64,000 nucleotides of DNA from Nocardioides panzhihuensis (lineage in GTDB: Bacteria > Actinomycetota > Actinomycetes > Propionibacteriales > Nocardioidaceae): contig NZ_JACBZR010000001.1 of NCBI RefSeq assembly GCF_013408335.1, positions 1,550,001 to 1,614,000 on the forward strand. The letters are read 5' to 3'. The notes beneath the pieces were generated by a model. The model made no database searches. It saw only the letters and a list, made by a program, of their open reading frames with translations, and had not been told where the DNA came from. Made by a program: the position numbers and the translations under genes. Below, piece after piece: positions 52,042 to 60,786 of this stretch. Within the stretch, counting starts at the first letter, position 1; every line of letters begins with the position of its first letter.

Positions 52042-52962
52042 ATGACCGCATCCGCACCGACGACGCATCTCGCGGCCGAGATAGCGACGCAGCCCGCCAA
52101 CTGGATGGCCGCCCGGAGCACCGCCGAGCGTCACGCCCAGGCGCTGCCGCAGCCGGGGGAGAAGGTCGCGGTCATCGGCTGCGGGACCTCCCTCTACATG
52201 GCCCAGGCCTACGCCGCCCTCCGCGAGGGGCAGGGTGACGGCATCACCGACGCGTGGACGCCGACCGAGGCCCGGCTCGACCGTGGCTACGACCGGCTGC
52301 TGGCGATCACCCGATCCGGGACCACGACCGAGGTCGTCGACCTGCTCGCCGGTGTCCGCGGCCGGATCCCGGCGACGGTGATCTCCTCCTCGCCCGGGAC
52401 ACCGGCGCTCGAGCTGGCGGAGCCGATCCTCACACCCGAGGTGGACGAGAGGTCGGTGGTCCAGACCCGCTTCGCCACCACCACGCTGGCCATGCTGCGC
52501 TGGCACCTCGGCCAGGACCTGAGCCAGGCCGCCGAGCAGGCCCAGCAGCTCGTCGAGGCCGACGAGAGCGCGTTCGGTCCGGCGCTGACCGCCGAGCAGA
52601 TCACCTTCGTCGGCCGAGGCTGGACCAACGGCGTCGCGCAGGAGGCAGCGCTCAAGCTCCGGGAGTCCGCGCAGCTGTGGACCGAGTCCTACCCGATGAT
52701 GGAATACCGTCACGGACCGCTCTCGATCAGCGCCCCGGGCCGGGTCGTGTGGGCCTTCGGCGACCTGGTGCCCGGCTTCGCCGAGGATGTCGAGGTCACC
52801 GGGGCCGACCTGGTGCACCACGAGATCGACCCGCTGGCCGAGCTGGTGCGTGTGCACCTGCTCTGCGTAGCGCGTGCCGGTCGAGCCGGCCTCGACCCCG
52901 ACGCCCCGCGCAACCTCACGCGCTCGATCATCCTGAACCCGCCTGCCGCACGACCGGCGTGA
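52042..52962 (+). CDS. SIS-domain sugar isomerase/deaminase (AgaS/GlmS-isomerase-like)
   Basis: 306 aa with two SIS domains. PGEKVAVIGCGTSLYMAQAY begins the first; LLAITRSGTTTEVVDLLAGV holds the Ser/Thr phosphate-binding loop; the second has ITFVGRGWTNGVAQEAALKL and SYPMMEYRHGPLSI, the Glu-x-x-H-G-P motif of GlmS-like and AgaS proteins. In AgaS this converts galactosamine-6-phosphate to tagatose-6-phosphate and ammonia. Gene order with tagatose-type kinase and aldolase supports that role. Confidence 0.88.
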   Translation: MTASAPTTHLAAEIATQPANWMAARSTAERHAQALPQPGEKVAVIGCGTSLYMAQAYAALREGQGDGITDAWTPTEARLDRGYDRLLAITRSGTTTEVVDLLAGVRGRIPATVISSSPGTPALELAEPILTPEVDERSVVQTRFATTTLAMLRWHLGQDLSQAAEQAQQLVEADESAFGPALTAEQITFVGRGWTNGVAQEAALKLRESAQLWTESYPMMEYRHGPLSISAPGRVVWAFGDLVPGFAEDVEVTGADLVHHEIDPLAELVRVHLLCVARAGRAGLDPDAPRNLTRSIILNPPAARPA

Positions 52963-52967
52963 CGCCG

Positions 52968-53915
52968 ATGAGCCAGGCACCTCACCCGCCAGAGCTAGCC
53001 GCAGACCGGGCGCTCGCCCTCGCGTTCGACGTCGGCGGCACCTCGGTGCGCGGTGCCGTGGTCGGCGCCGGTGACGTGTCGTTGGCGGAGTCGCGTGTGG
53101 CCACCCGCACCGGCCCCGCTGTGCTCGACGACATCGCGCAGCTGGGCGAGGAGCTGCTCGCCCACCTGAGCGTCGCGGCCCGGACGCGGGTCACCGGGGT
53201 CGGGGTCGCCTTTCCCGGACTGGTCGACACCGAGTCCGGGACCTCCCTCAAGGCCGTCAACCTCGGTCTCGTCGACACCCCGGTGGCAGCCCCGCTCGCC
53301 GAGCGGCTCCGCCTTCCGGTCTCGGTGTCGCACGACACGGCCGCCGCCGCTGGTGCGATCTGGGTCGACGCCGGCTCACCGTCCTCCGCGTTCGTCGCGG
53401 TGCTCGGGACGGGTGTTGCTGGCATGACGTACGTCGAGGGCAAACCGATCGTCGGCGCCTCCGGTCAGGCCGGTGAGCTCGGCCACCTGGTGGTGGACCC
53501 GGCCGGGTCGGCGTGCAGCTGCGGGCTGCGCGGCTGCGTCGAGTCGCGCGCGGGCGCCCGTCGCATGCTGGAGAGGTATGCGGCCTGGGGCGGCGACCCG
53601 AGGATCACCGGCGTCGCCGAGCTGGTCGCCAGGACCGACCACGATCCGGTCGCCGCCCAGGTCTGGTCCGAGGCGATCACCGCCCTCGCCGACGGCTTCC
53701 TCGCGGTGGGGGCACTGCTCGCGCCCGGCCAGATCATCCTGGGTGGTGGCGTCGCCGAGGCCAGGGGACGCCTGCTCGAACCGCTGCGGGACCGGATGCG
53801 CGAGCGCGCCGGCGTGACGGCGGTCCCGCCCGTACGTCTCTCCTCCCTCGGTGCCCGAGCCGGCCTCGTCGGCGCCGCCCGCCTGGCCCTGGCGTCAACG
53901 GGGACGGGCGCATGA
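52968..53915 (+). CDS. ROK-family sugar kinase
   Basis: 315 aa. Phosphate-binding loop FDVGGTSVRGAVVGAG; catalytic region PGLVDTESGTSL and HDTAAAAGAIW; the ROK zinc motif is GHLVVDPAGSACSCGLRGCV, with three Cys and a following Glu. It lies 5 bp after the isomerase gene and overlaps the next by 4 bp. Possible substrate N-acetylgalactosamine or galactosamine, giving the 6-phosphate used by the SIS enzyme; glucose or GlcNAc cannot be excluded. Confidence 0.9.
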   Translation: MSQAPHPPELAADRALALAFDVGGTSVRGAVVGAGDVSLAESRVATRTGPAVLDDIAQLGEELLAHLSVAARTRVTGVGVAFPGLVDTESGTSLKAVNLGLVDTPVAAPLAERLRLPVSVSHDTAAAAGAIWVDAGSPSSAFVAVLGTGVAGMTYVEGKPIVGASGQAGELGHLVVDPAGSACSCGLRGCVESRAGARRMLERYAAWGGDPRITGVAELVARTDHDPVAAQVWSEAITALADGFLAVGALLAPGQIILGGGVAEARGRLLEPLRDRMRERAGVTAVPPVRLSSLGARAGLVGAARLALASTGTGA

Positions 53916-54820
53916 TCATCACCGTCACGCTCAACCCGGCCATCGACGTGACCTACCGGCTGCCCGGGCTGACCGTCGGCGAGGTCCACCGGGTCGCCGA
54001 GGTCACCAGCCGGCTCGGCGGAAAGGGCGTCAACGTCGCCCGCGTGCTCCACCAGCTGGGTGAGCCGATCCATGCGGTCGGCCTCGCCGACCACGACTTC
54101 GGCGAAGCCCTCGCCCGGGAGCTGCCGGCGACCTTCCTGCCCGAGCTGGAGGAGGTACGCCGCACACTGGTCGTCGTCGCTGACTCGACGACCTCGCTGT
54201 GGGAGCCGGGCCGACAGGCCGCCGTCGGCGCCGATCTCCGACTGCTCGACCTCCTCGCCGAGCAGATCGCGGACGCGGCCGCCATCATCGTCTCCGGCAG
54301 CCTGGCGCCCGGAGTGCCCATCGACCTCCCGGCGCGGATCGCGCAGCTCGCGGCCGCCGCCGGTGTGCCGGTGCTCCTCGATCTCGACGACGCCGCACTT
54401 GCCGCCGCGGTCGGCACCGGCGCCGTGCTGACTCCCAACGAGGACGAGGCCGCGCGCCTGTTGGGCCGGCCCCTCGGCGACCCCGCCGTCGCGGTCGCAG
54501 AGCTCGCCGCGCGCCATGGTGGTCCGGTCGTGCTGACCCGCGGCCACCGCGGCCTCATCGCCAACGTCGGCGGCATGGCCTGGGAGGTGCGTCCGCCGGC
54601 CGGAGTCAGCGGGAACCCGACCGGCGCCGGCGACGCATCTGCCGCCGGGCTCGCCCGCGGACTCGCCAACGGCACGCCGTGGCCGGAGATCCTGGCCGAC
54701 GCGGCCGCGCTCGGCGCCGCCGCGGTGGTCATGCCGGTGGCCGGCGAGATCGACCCCGACGCGTACAAGACGTTCTTGGCGGAGGTCAGGGTCAGACGAA
54801 TCGACCATGAGGAAGACTGA
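53912..54820 (+). CDS. 1-phosphofructokinase-family kinase (tagatose-6-phosphate kinase-like)
   Basis: 302 aa PfkB-type kinase. ITVTLNPAIDVTYRLPGLTV and SRLGGKGVNVARVLHQLGEP are the first signature; the catalytic end is GVSGNPTGAGDASAAGLARG with the Asp base in GAGD. This subfamily phosphorylates fructose-1-phosphate or tagatose-6-phosphate at the free end. With the SIS enzyme and the aldolase, tagatose-6-phosphate is the favoured substrate. Overlaps the ROK gene by 4 bp (ATGA-type coupling). Confidence 0.88.
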   Translation: MIITVTLNPAIDVTYRLPGLTVGEVHRVAEVTSRLGGKGVNVARVLHQLGEPIHAVGLADHDFGEALARELPATFLPELEEVRRTLVVVADSTTSLWEPGRQAAVGADLRLLDLLAEQIADAAAIIVSGSLAPGVPIDLPARIAQLAAAAGVPVLLDLDDAALAAAVGTGAVLTPNEDEAARLLGRPLGDPAVAVAELAARHGGPVVLTRGHRGLIANVGGMAWEVRPPAGVSGNPTGAGDASAAGLARGLANGTPWPEILADAAALGAAAVVMPVAGEIDPDAYKTFLAEVRVRRIDHEED

Positions 54821-54821
54821 C

Positions 54822-55673
54822 ATGCCCCTGGTACCGATGTCGCTGCTGCTCGGCGACGCCCGCGGAACCGGCCGCGGGCTGGGTGCGATGAACGTGATCC
54901 AGCTCGAGCTGGCCGAGGCGATTGTCGCCGGGGCCGAGCAGGCCGGCCGTCCGGTGGTGCTCCAGATCTCCGAGAACACCGTCGACTACCGAGGCGGCTT
55001 GGCGCCGCTGCTGCGCGCGAGCATCGCGATCGCGGAGCGAGCCACGGTGCCGGTCTGCGTACATCTGGACCATGCGACCAGGGTCGAGCTCGTCGAGGAG
55101 GCGGTCGAGCTGGGCTGTCCCTCGGTGATGTTCGACGCCTCGAAGCTCGACTACGACTCGAACGTGGCGGCCACGGCCCAGGTCGCGGCCTGGTGTCATG
55201 AGCGGGGCGCCTCCGTCGAGTCCGAGCTCGGCGAGGTGGGCGGCAAGGACGGCGTGCACGCGCCGGGGGTTCGTACCCAGCCGGGGGAGGCGAGCGCGTA
55301 TGTCGAGGCCACCGGTGTCGATGCACTCGCCGTCGCGGTCGGCTCCTCGCACGCGATGACGACGCGGACAGCCGCCCTCGACAATGAGCTCATCGCTCGG
55401 CTCGCCGATGCCGTCGAGGTGCCGCTCGTGCTCCACGGCTCCTCCGGGGTGCCCGACGAGGGCATCGTCGCGGCCATCCATGCCGGGATGACCAAGGTCA
55501 ACATCGCGACCCACCTCAACGCGACGTTCACCCGTGCCGTGCGCGCGGCGCTGACGGACGAGTCCCGCGTCGACCCGCGCAAGTACCTCGGCGCCGGCCG
55601 CGATGCGGTGGCCGGCGAGGCCGCGCGCCTGCTCACGTTGATCGGTGGACCGAGGGTGGACCGCGCTGTGTGA
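54822..55673 (+). CDS. class II fructose/tagatose-bisphosphate aldolase (GatY/KbaY-like)
   Basis: 283 aa. ATG 54822 is preferred (GAGGAAG 6 nt upstream) over one at 54807. Zinc site: VCVHLDHATRVELVEEAVEL (HLDH). Next SVESELGEVGGKDGVHAPGV, then LHGSSGVPDEGIVAAIHAG (zinc His and phosphate loop), then GMTKVNIATHLNATFTRAV. It splits tagatose-1,6-bisphosphate into DHAP and glyceraldehyde-3-phosphate. Last gene of the operon. Its 3' end is duplicated about 675 bp downstream. Confidence 0.92.
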   Translation: MPLVPMSLLLGDARGTGRGLGAMNVIQLELAEAIVAGAEQAGRPVVLQISENTVDYRGGLAPLLRASIAIAERATVPVCVHLDHATRVELVEEAVELGCPSVMFDASKLDYDSNVAATAQVAAWCHERGASVESELGEVGGKDGVHAPGVRTQPGEASAYVEATGVDALAVAVGSSHAMTTRTAALDNELIARLADAVEVPLVLHGSSGVPDEGIVAAIHAGMTKVNIATHLNATFTRAVRAALTDESRVDPRKYLGAGRDAVAGEAARLLTLIGGPRVDRAV

Positions 55674-55674
55674 C

Positions 55675-56210
55675 TCAGCCACGGCCGCGGCGTACTCCCT
55701 TGTAGATGCACCGACGCACGATCCAAGGCTGCAGGACGGTGTTGATCGTCCACGCAGGGAAGCGGAAGGGGCGTCCGTTGGGCGCGAAGACCTGGAGCCC
55801 GTCTCGCTGAACGCCGATCACCGAGCCCCACCGGCGACGTGGTGGCTGGTAGCTGTCGAGCGGCCTCCCCTCGAGAGCTGCCTTGATGTTGCGAGCGAGG
55901 AGTCGGTCGGCGCGGTTCCTTGCGGAGGATCTCAGCTCGTCGGTGGCCGCGACGTCGCCCTGTGCGCAAGGTCGAGACCGACGAGAGTGCCGTGAATGAC
56001 ATCGGCCCGATCGAGTCCGCGGAACCGGTCGAACGAGATCCGGTAGTCGCGCTCCCACTCGGCCGGCCTGCTGAGTCGAGCGCCGAGCTCCTGGCCGCTG
56101 ACCAGTCCTGGCTTGGTGGAGATCCCGACGACGTCGGCGTGCTTCGAGAGGCGTACCGCTGTCAGGACACCCGTGTCGCCGAGCCCCGCGATGATGACCC
56201 GCTTGCTCAC
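55675..56210 (-). pseudogene. NAD(P)/FAD-dependent oxidoreductase remnant with internal deletion
   Basis: The N-terminal part starts GTG 56210: VSKRVIIAGLGDTGVLTAVR with a dinucleotide fold, then KPGLVSGQELGARLSRPAEW and RFRGLDRADVIHGTLVGLDL. After a frame change only the C-terminus remains: RADRLLARNIKAALEGRPLD, RRRWGSVIGVQRDGLQVFAP and WTINTVLQPWIVRRCIYKGV. Homologues I recall have about 370-400 aa; here about 175 codons remain, so the substrate and second nucleotide domain are gone. Certainly inactive. Confidence 0.8.
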
Positions 56211-56289
56211 CGCTCGAAGGTAGTGGACCCATCGAGGAATTGAAACATGTTCTAGTCGGCTTCGATGCCTGACCTGGACGATCGAGCAC

Positions 56290-56349
56290 GGTGAGGCCGC
56301 GTGTCTGCTCGCGTTGATCGGCGGATCGAGGGTGGACCGCGCAGTGTGA
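56290..56349 (+). repeat. second copy of the aldolase gene 3' end
   Basis: This 60-bp segment matches 55614-55673, the end of the aldolase gene, in the same orientation with about eight differences. It would encode GEAACLLALIGGSRVDRAV and a stop, against GEAARLLTLIGGPRVDRAV. Most changes are silent or conservative, so it came from a paralogous functional gene rather than a recent exact copy. Confidence 0.85.
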
Positions 56350-56409
56350 CCTGCGTTACAGTCACCTCCAGTTTCGATTGGTTCTGACTCATTAGGGCGT
56401 GATGCGATC

Positions 56410-59400
56410 ATGTTCAATCAATCATTCCGGCGATTACTGGTCTCGGGGGTCGCGCTGGCCGCCGCACTGGTCGCGCTCAGCCCGGTGAGCTCGGTGGCGG
56501 CCGAGAGGGCCGAGACCAAGGCCGAGGCGACGAGCGAGCTCGGCGACGTGACCGGCTTCGAGCGCGACGGCGACAGCTACACCTTCGAGTCCGGCGAGGC
56601 CGCGCTGCGCGTGACCTTCGAGGACGCCGACATGGTGCGCGTACGCCTGGCCCCGAACGGCGAGTTCACCGACCCCGCCAACGACGACCCCGCGGAGCCC
56701 GGCGCTCCGGACGCCGACATCGTCGTCAAGCGCGACTACCCCGGCGGGCAGACGGAGGTGAAGGAGACCGGCGCGGCGTACGTCATCAGCACGGCCAAGG
56801 CTGTGCTCACCGTCACCAAGCAACCGATCACGCTGCGCCTCACCGATCCGGAGGGAAAGGTGCTGATGGCGGAGGCCTCGCCGCTGACCTGGGACGGCAA
56901 GAGCACCGCTCAGCACCTGGAACGCGGAGCCGAGGAGCAGTTCTTCGGCGGCGGCATGCAGAACGGCCGGTTCAGCCACCGCGGCGAGACCATCAAGATC
57001 TCGCGCGACTTCAACTGGAACGACGGTGGCAACCCGAACGCGGTGCCGTTCTACGTCTCCTCCCGCGGCTACGGGGTGCTGCGCAACACCTTCGCCGCCG
57101 GCAGCTACGACTTCGGGGCGCCGACCACGACCACCCACGACGAGCAGCGCTTCGATGCCTACTACTTCGTCGGTGACGCCGAGCGCGTCATCGACTCCTA
57201 CACGGAGCTGACCGGGCGGCCGGTCGCGGTGCCGATGTACGCCCTGGAGGTCGGCGACGCCGACTGCTACCTCCACAACGCCAACCGTGGCGAGCGCGAG
57301 ACCCTGCGCGACTCGACCGCGATCGCCGAGGGCTACGCCGAGCACGACATGCCGCTGGGCTGGATGCTGGTCAACGACGGCTACGGCTGCGGCTACGAGG
57401 ACCTGGCCGAGACCGGTGACATGCTGAAGGACCACGGCGCCGAGCTGGGCCTGTGGACCGAGGACGACCTGACCGAGCAGGAGAGCGAGGTCAAGGCCGG
57501 CGTACGCGTCCGCAAGACCGACGTCGCCTGGGTCGGCCCCGGCTACCGCTTCGCGCTCGACGCCTGCGAGCAGGCCCGCGACGGCATCGAGACCAACAGC
57601 GCCGACCGCTCGACCGTCCTCACCGTCGAGGGCTGGGCCGGCACCCAGCGCTGTGCCGCGGTGTGGAGCGGCGACCAGTCCGGGAGCTGGGACTACATCC
57701 GCTGGCAGATCCCGACGTACGCCGGCTCCACCATGTCCGGCCAGCACCTCGCCACCGGCGACGTCGACGGCATCTTCGGCGGCAGCGCCGAGACGTACGT
57801 CCGCGACATGCAGTGGAAGATGTTCCTGCCGATGACCTACCTGATGAGCGGGTGGGCCGCCTCCGACAAGCAGCCGTGGCGCTACGGCGAGCCGTACACC
57901 TCGATCAACCGGAAGTACCTGAGCCTGCACGAGCGCCTGCTGCCCTACTTCTACACGCACACGATGCGGGCCAACCGCAACGGCGTCGGAGCGGTCAAGC
58001 CGCTCTACCTCAACTACCCCGAGGACCCGAAGACCTGGGGCGACGACGTCAAGTACGAGTTCCTCGCCGGCGACGACTTCCTGGTCGCCCCGGTCTACGA
58101 GGACTCCACCACCCGCGACGGGATCTACCTCCCCGAAGGCACCTGGGTCGACTACTGGAGCGGCCGGGTCCACCAGGGACCGAAGACGATCGACGGCTAC
58201 AAGGCTCCGCTGGACACGCTGCCGCTCTTCGTACGCGCCGGCGCCGTCGTGCCGCAGTTCCCCGAGGGCACGCTCGACTGGCAGCAGGGCAAGAAGTCGG
58301 GCCGTCTCGACCTGGACATCTACCCCCAGGGATCCTCGTCGTTCGTGAACTACGAGGACGACGGGCGCAGCCAGGCGCACGCCTCGGGCGAGTCCGCCAC
58401 CCAGGAGTTCGAGGTCGACGCACCCGAGCAGGGCCGCGGCCGGGTCGTGGTGCGGCTGGGCGAGGTGGACGGCTCCTACGCCGGCAAGCCCGCCTCGCGC
58501 GAGTACGGGCTCAGCGTGCACGCCGACGCCGCGCCGGGAAGCGTGGTGCTGGACGGCACCGAGCTGCCACGGCGGGGTTCGAAGAAGGCGCTGGAGGACG
58601 CGGCGACCGGATGGTTCCACGACTCCGCGACGGGTGTCACCCAGGTGAAGACGGGGAAGCTCTCCACATCTTCGGCTGCCGTGGTCGCGCTCAACGGGTC
58701 CTCGGCGGTCGGTGGTGGCCACCCGGGTGACCGCAACGTGAGCCTCGATGCCGCCGCTCCCGCGATCGCGGTCGCCGGTGAGCCCGCGGAGGTCAGCGCC
58801 ACCTTCACGAACGAGACCGACTCACGGGTGCAGCTCGGCTCGATCAACGCGTCTGCACCCGAGGGCTGGGACGTACGTCCAGGTCCTGGTGTCTCCGGCG
58901 GCCTCGCGCCTGGCGCTTCCCGCACCGCGACCTTCAGCGTCACACCGCCGGCGGACGCCGAACCGGGACGGGTGAAGCTCGAGGTGAGCGCGACCTATGA
59001 GACCCACAGCCGGACGTACGCGGTGACGGACTCGGCGACCACCACGGTCGCCCATCCGGACCTGGCCTCGGCGTTCAACAACGTCGGCGTCACCAAGGCC
59101 GAGGATCCCGGACCCGGCGACATCGACGGGGGAGGCAGCAGCTTCCTGGCCGGCAAGCTCGCCGAGAAGGGCGTCACGCCAGGTGCGACCGTGAGCACGA
59201 ACGGCTTCGACTTGACCTGGCCGGACTCGGCGCCGGGCACCGAGGACAACGTGGCCTCCGGCGGCGAGACCATCCGGGTCAGCGGACAGGGCAACGCGCT
59301 GGCGTTCCTGGGGACCGGCACCAGCCTGTCCGCGGCGGGGAAGGCGACGGTGCACTACACCGACGGCACCTCCGACGCCGGGACGCTCGGCTTCCCGAAC

Positions 59401-60033
59401 TGGTGCTGCGCGGCCACCGACAGCTATGGCGCCAAGGTCGCCGTCACCACGCTCGGGAAGAACACCCCGAGCGGGCCCGCCTATCCGAGCGTCTCCTATC
59501 GCCTGTTCACCAAGACATTGCGCACCGACCCGGCAAAGGAGATCGCGGCGGTCACGCTTCCCGCCAACGCCGCGGTGCACGTGTTCGCGATGACGGTCGG
59601 CGAGGAGGAGATCGTTCCTCCGGCCCTGGCCGACGGCCAGTACTCGCTCGGCAACGCCGGATCAGGGCTCGCGCTGGCCGCCGCCAGCGAGACGAGCGAG
59701 GGTCAGCTGACCACGGCTGCCGCCGGGGCGGCGGCAGCCCAGAAGTGGGTGGTCACCAGAAACGAGGACGACGGCAGCTACCAGCTGAAGAATGCCGGCA
59801 CCGGTCTGTGCGCCGACGTCGCCTACAGCTCCACCACCAGCGGTGACCCGGTCGTGGAGTACACCTGCACCGGCACGCCCAACCAGCGGTGGGTGATCGC
59901 GACCGACGGCGTAGCGCTGAAGATCTCAGCCAAGCACAGCGGCCTCAGTCTGGCGGCCCGTGCCGACGGGCTGGTCGTGCAGCAGACCGGCACCGCCGCC
60001 GAGTCTCAGCGCTGGCGCGCCACCGCGAACTAG
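56410..60033 (+). CDS. secreted GH31 glycosidase with NEW3-type and ricin-type lectin domains
   Basis: 1207 aa. Signal peptide MFNQSFRRLLVSGVALAAAL ending near VAA. GH31 N-terminal beta sandwich, then a barrel with FFGGGMQNGRFSHRGETIKI, LGWMLVNDGYGCGYED and VRKTDVAWVGPGYRF: D371 is the likely nucleophile. AAVWSGDQSGSWDYIRW gives acid/base D422. A NEW3-like beta domain (about 775-885), a galactose-binding-like domain (about 890-1065) and a C-terminal RICIN domain (about 1075-1207, repeated Q-x-W motifs) follow. The WTEDDL and TDVAWVG variants and the GalNAc-type operon suggest alpha-N-acetylgalactosaminidase or alpha-galactosidase rather than alpha-glucosidase. Confidence 0.88.
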   Translation: MFNQSFRRLLVSGVALAAALVALSPVSSVAAERAETKAEATSELGDVTGFERDGDSYTFESGEAALRVTFEDADMVRVRLAPNGEFTDPANDDPAEPGAPDADIVVKRDYPGGQTEVKETGAAYVISTAKAVLTVTKQPITLRLTDPEGKVLMAEASPLTWDGKSTAQHLERGAEEQFFGGGMQNGRFSHRGETIKISRDFNWNDGGNPNAVPFYVSSRGYGVLRNTFAAGSYDFGAPTTTTHDEQRFDAYYFVGDAERVIDSYTELTGRPVAVPMYALEVGDADCYLHNANRGERETLRDSTAIAEGYAEHDMPLGWMLVNDGYGCGYEDLAETGDMLKDHGAELGLWTEDDLTEQESEVKAGVRVRKTDVAWVGPGYRFALDACEQARDGIETNSADRSTVLTVEGWAGTQRCAAVWSGDQSGSWDYIRWQIPTYAGSTMSGQHLATGDVDGIFGGSAETYVRDMQWKMFLPMTYLMSGWAASDKQPWRYGEPYTSINRKYLSLHERLLPYFYTHTMRANRNGVGAVKPLYLNYPEDPKTWGDDVKYEFLAGDDFLVAPVYEDSTTRDGIYLPEGTWVDYWSGRVHQGPKTIDGYKAPLDTLPLFVRAGAVVPQFPEGTLDWQQGKKSGRLDLDIYPQGSSSFVNYEDDGRSQAHASGESATQEFEVDAPEQGRGRVVVRLGEVDGSYAGKPASREYGLSVHADAAPGSVVLDGTELPRRGSKKALEDAATGWFHDSATGVTQVKTGKLSTSSAAVVALNGSSAVGGGHPGDRNVSLDAAAPAIAVAGEPAEVSATFTNETDSRVQLGSINASAPEGWDVRPGPGVSGGLAPGASRTATFSVTPPADAEPGRVKLEVSATYETHSRTYAVTDSATTTVAHPDLASAFNNVGVTKAEDPGPGDIDGGGSSFLAGKLAEKGVTPGATVSTNGFDLTWPDSAPGTEDNVASGGETIRVSGQGNALAFLGTGTSLSAAGKATVHYTDGTSDAGTLGFPNWCCAATDSYGAKVAVTTLGKNTPSGPAYPSVSYRLFTKTLRTDPAKEIAAVTLPANAAVHVFAMTVGEEEIVPPALADGQYSLGNAGSGLALAAASETSEGQLTTAAAGAAAAQKWVVTRNEDDGSYQLKNAGTGLCADVAYSSTTSGDPVVEYTCTGTPNQRWVIATDGVALKISAKHSGLSLAARADGLVVQQTGTAAESQRWRATAN

Positions 60034-60038
60034 GTGGC

Positions 60039-60077
60039 GACGGGGTGGGGGCTCGGGATTCCGGGCTCCCACCCGTC
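60039..60077. terminator. probable bidirectional terminator between GH31 and GntR genes
   Basis: GACGGGGTGGGGGC pairs with GCTCCCACCCGTC around CTCGGGATTCCGG, allowing one bulged G and one mismatch. It lies between the ends of convergent genes. Confidence 0.6.
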
Positions 60078-60081
60078 TGCG

Positions 60082-60738
60082 TCAGCGCCCGAGCGTGTGG
60101 AGCAGGCCGGTCACGGCGGCCACGGCGGCGCCAGGGTCCTGAGTGCGGATGGCGTCGAAGACGGCGACATGCGCGTCGGCGAGGTCGGTCGTCTCGTCGC
60201 CGAGGTGGATCATCGTGCGCAAGTTGCCCTCGAAGCCCGCATAGAGCTCGATGAGGAGCGGGTTGTGGGTCGCGGTGACCACACCGAGGTGGAACTCCGC
60301 GTCGGCGTCGGCGAAGGCGTCGGCGTCCTTGGCTGCGGTGGCGGCCGCGCGCCGTTCCATGAGCTCCGTCAGCGCTCGCATGTCGTCCTCGGAGCGCCGC
60401 TCGGCGGCCAGTGCCGCGGCCTGGGTCTCGATCGCCTGGCGGACCTCGAGGACATGCTGCGGATCGACCCGACCGACCCGGCGCCGCATCATCGCCGCCA
60501 CCTCGTTGGCGGCGGCGACGTACGTCCCGTCCCCGCGTCTCACCTCGAGCACGCCGGTGTGGGCCAGGGCCCGTACGGCCTCGCGCACCGTGTTCCGGCT
60601 GACGCCGAGCGCCGCGGCCAGCTCCGGCTCGGCCGGGATGCGGGTGCCGACGGTCCACTCGCCGTCGGCGAGCAGGTCACGCATCCCGTCGATCGCCTGG
60701 TCGACGAGGGAGCGAGAAGTGGTGGCGGAGAGCGGCAC
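60082..60738 (-). CDS. FadR/GntR-family regulator (FCD domain)
   Basis: 218 aa. The winged HTH has WTVGTRIPAEPELAAALGVS followed by RNTVREAVRALAHTGVLEVR. The FCD domain has DADAEFHLGVVTATHNPLLI and ends in AVAAVTGLLHTLGR. Divergent from the MFS transporter with about 50 bp between, so it very likely controls that transporter. A CATC-C-GATG element lies in the gap. Confidence 0.92.
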   Translation of the reverse strand: MPLSATTSRSLVDQAIDGMRDLLADGEWTVGTRIPAEPELAAALGVSRNTVREAVRALAHTGVLEVRRGDGTYVAAANEVAAMMRRRVGRVDPQHVLEVRQAIETQAAALAAERRSEDDMRALTELMERRAAATAAKDADAFADADAEFHLGVVTATHNPLLIELYAGFEGNLRTMIHLGDETTDLADAHVAVFDAIRTQDPGAAVAAVTGLLHTLGR

Positions 60739-60786
60739 GGCGCCGTCCTTTCATCCAATCATCCGATGTCTGGCATCCTAGGGGGT

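Noticed and set aside
56434..58722. 762-codon frame antisense to GH31
   Set aside because: Shadow of the GH31 gene; no signal or domain, and the GH31 catalytic motifs are on the plus strand.
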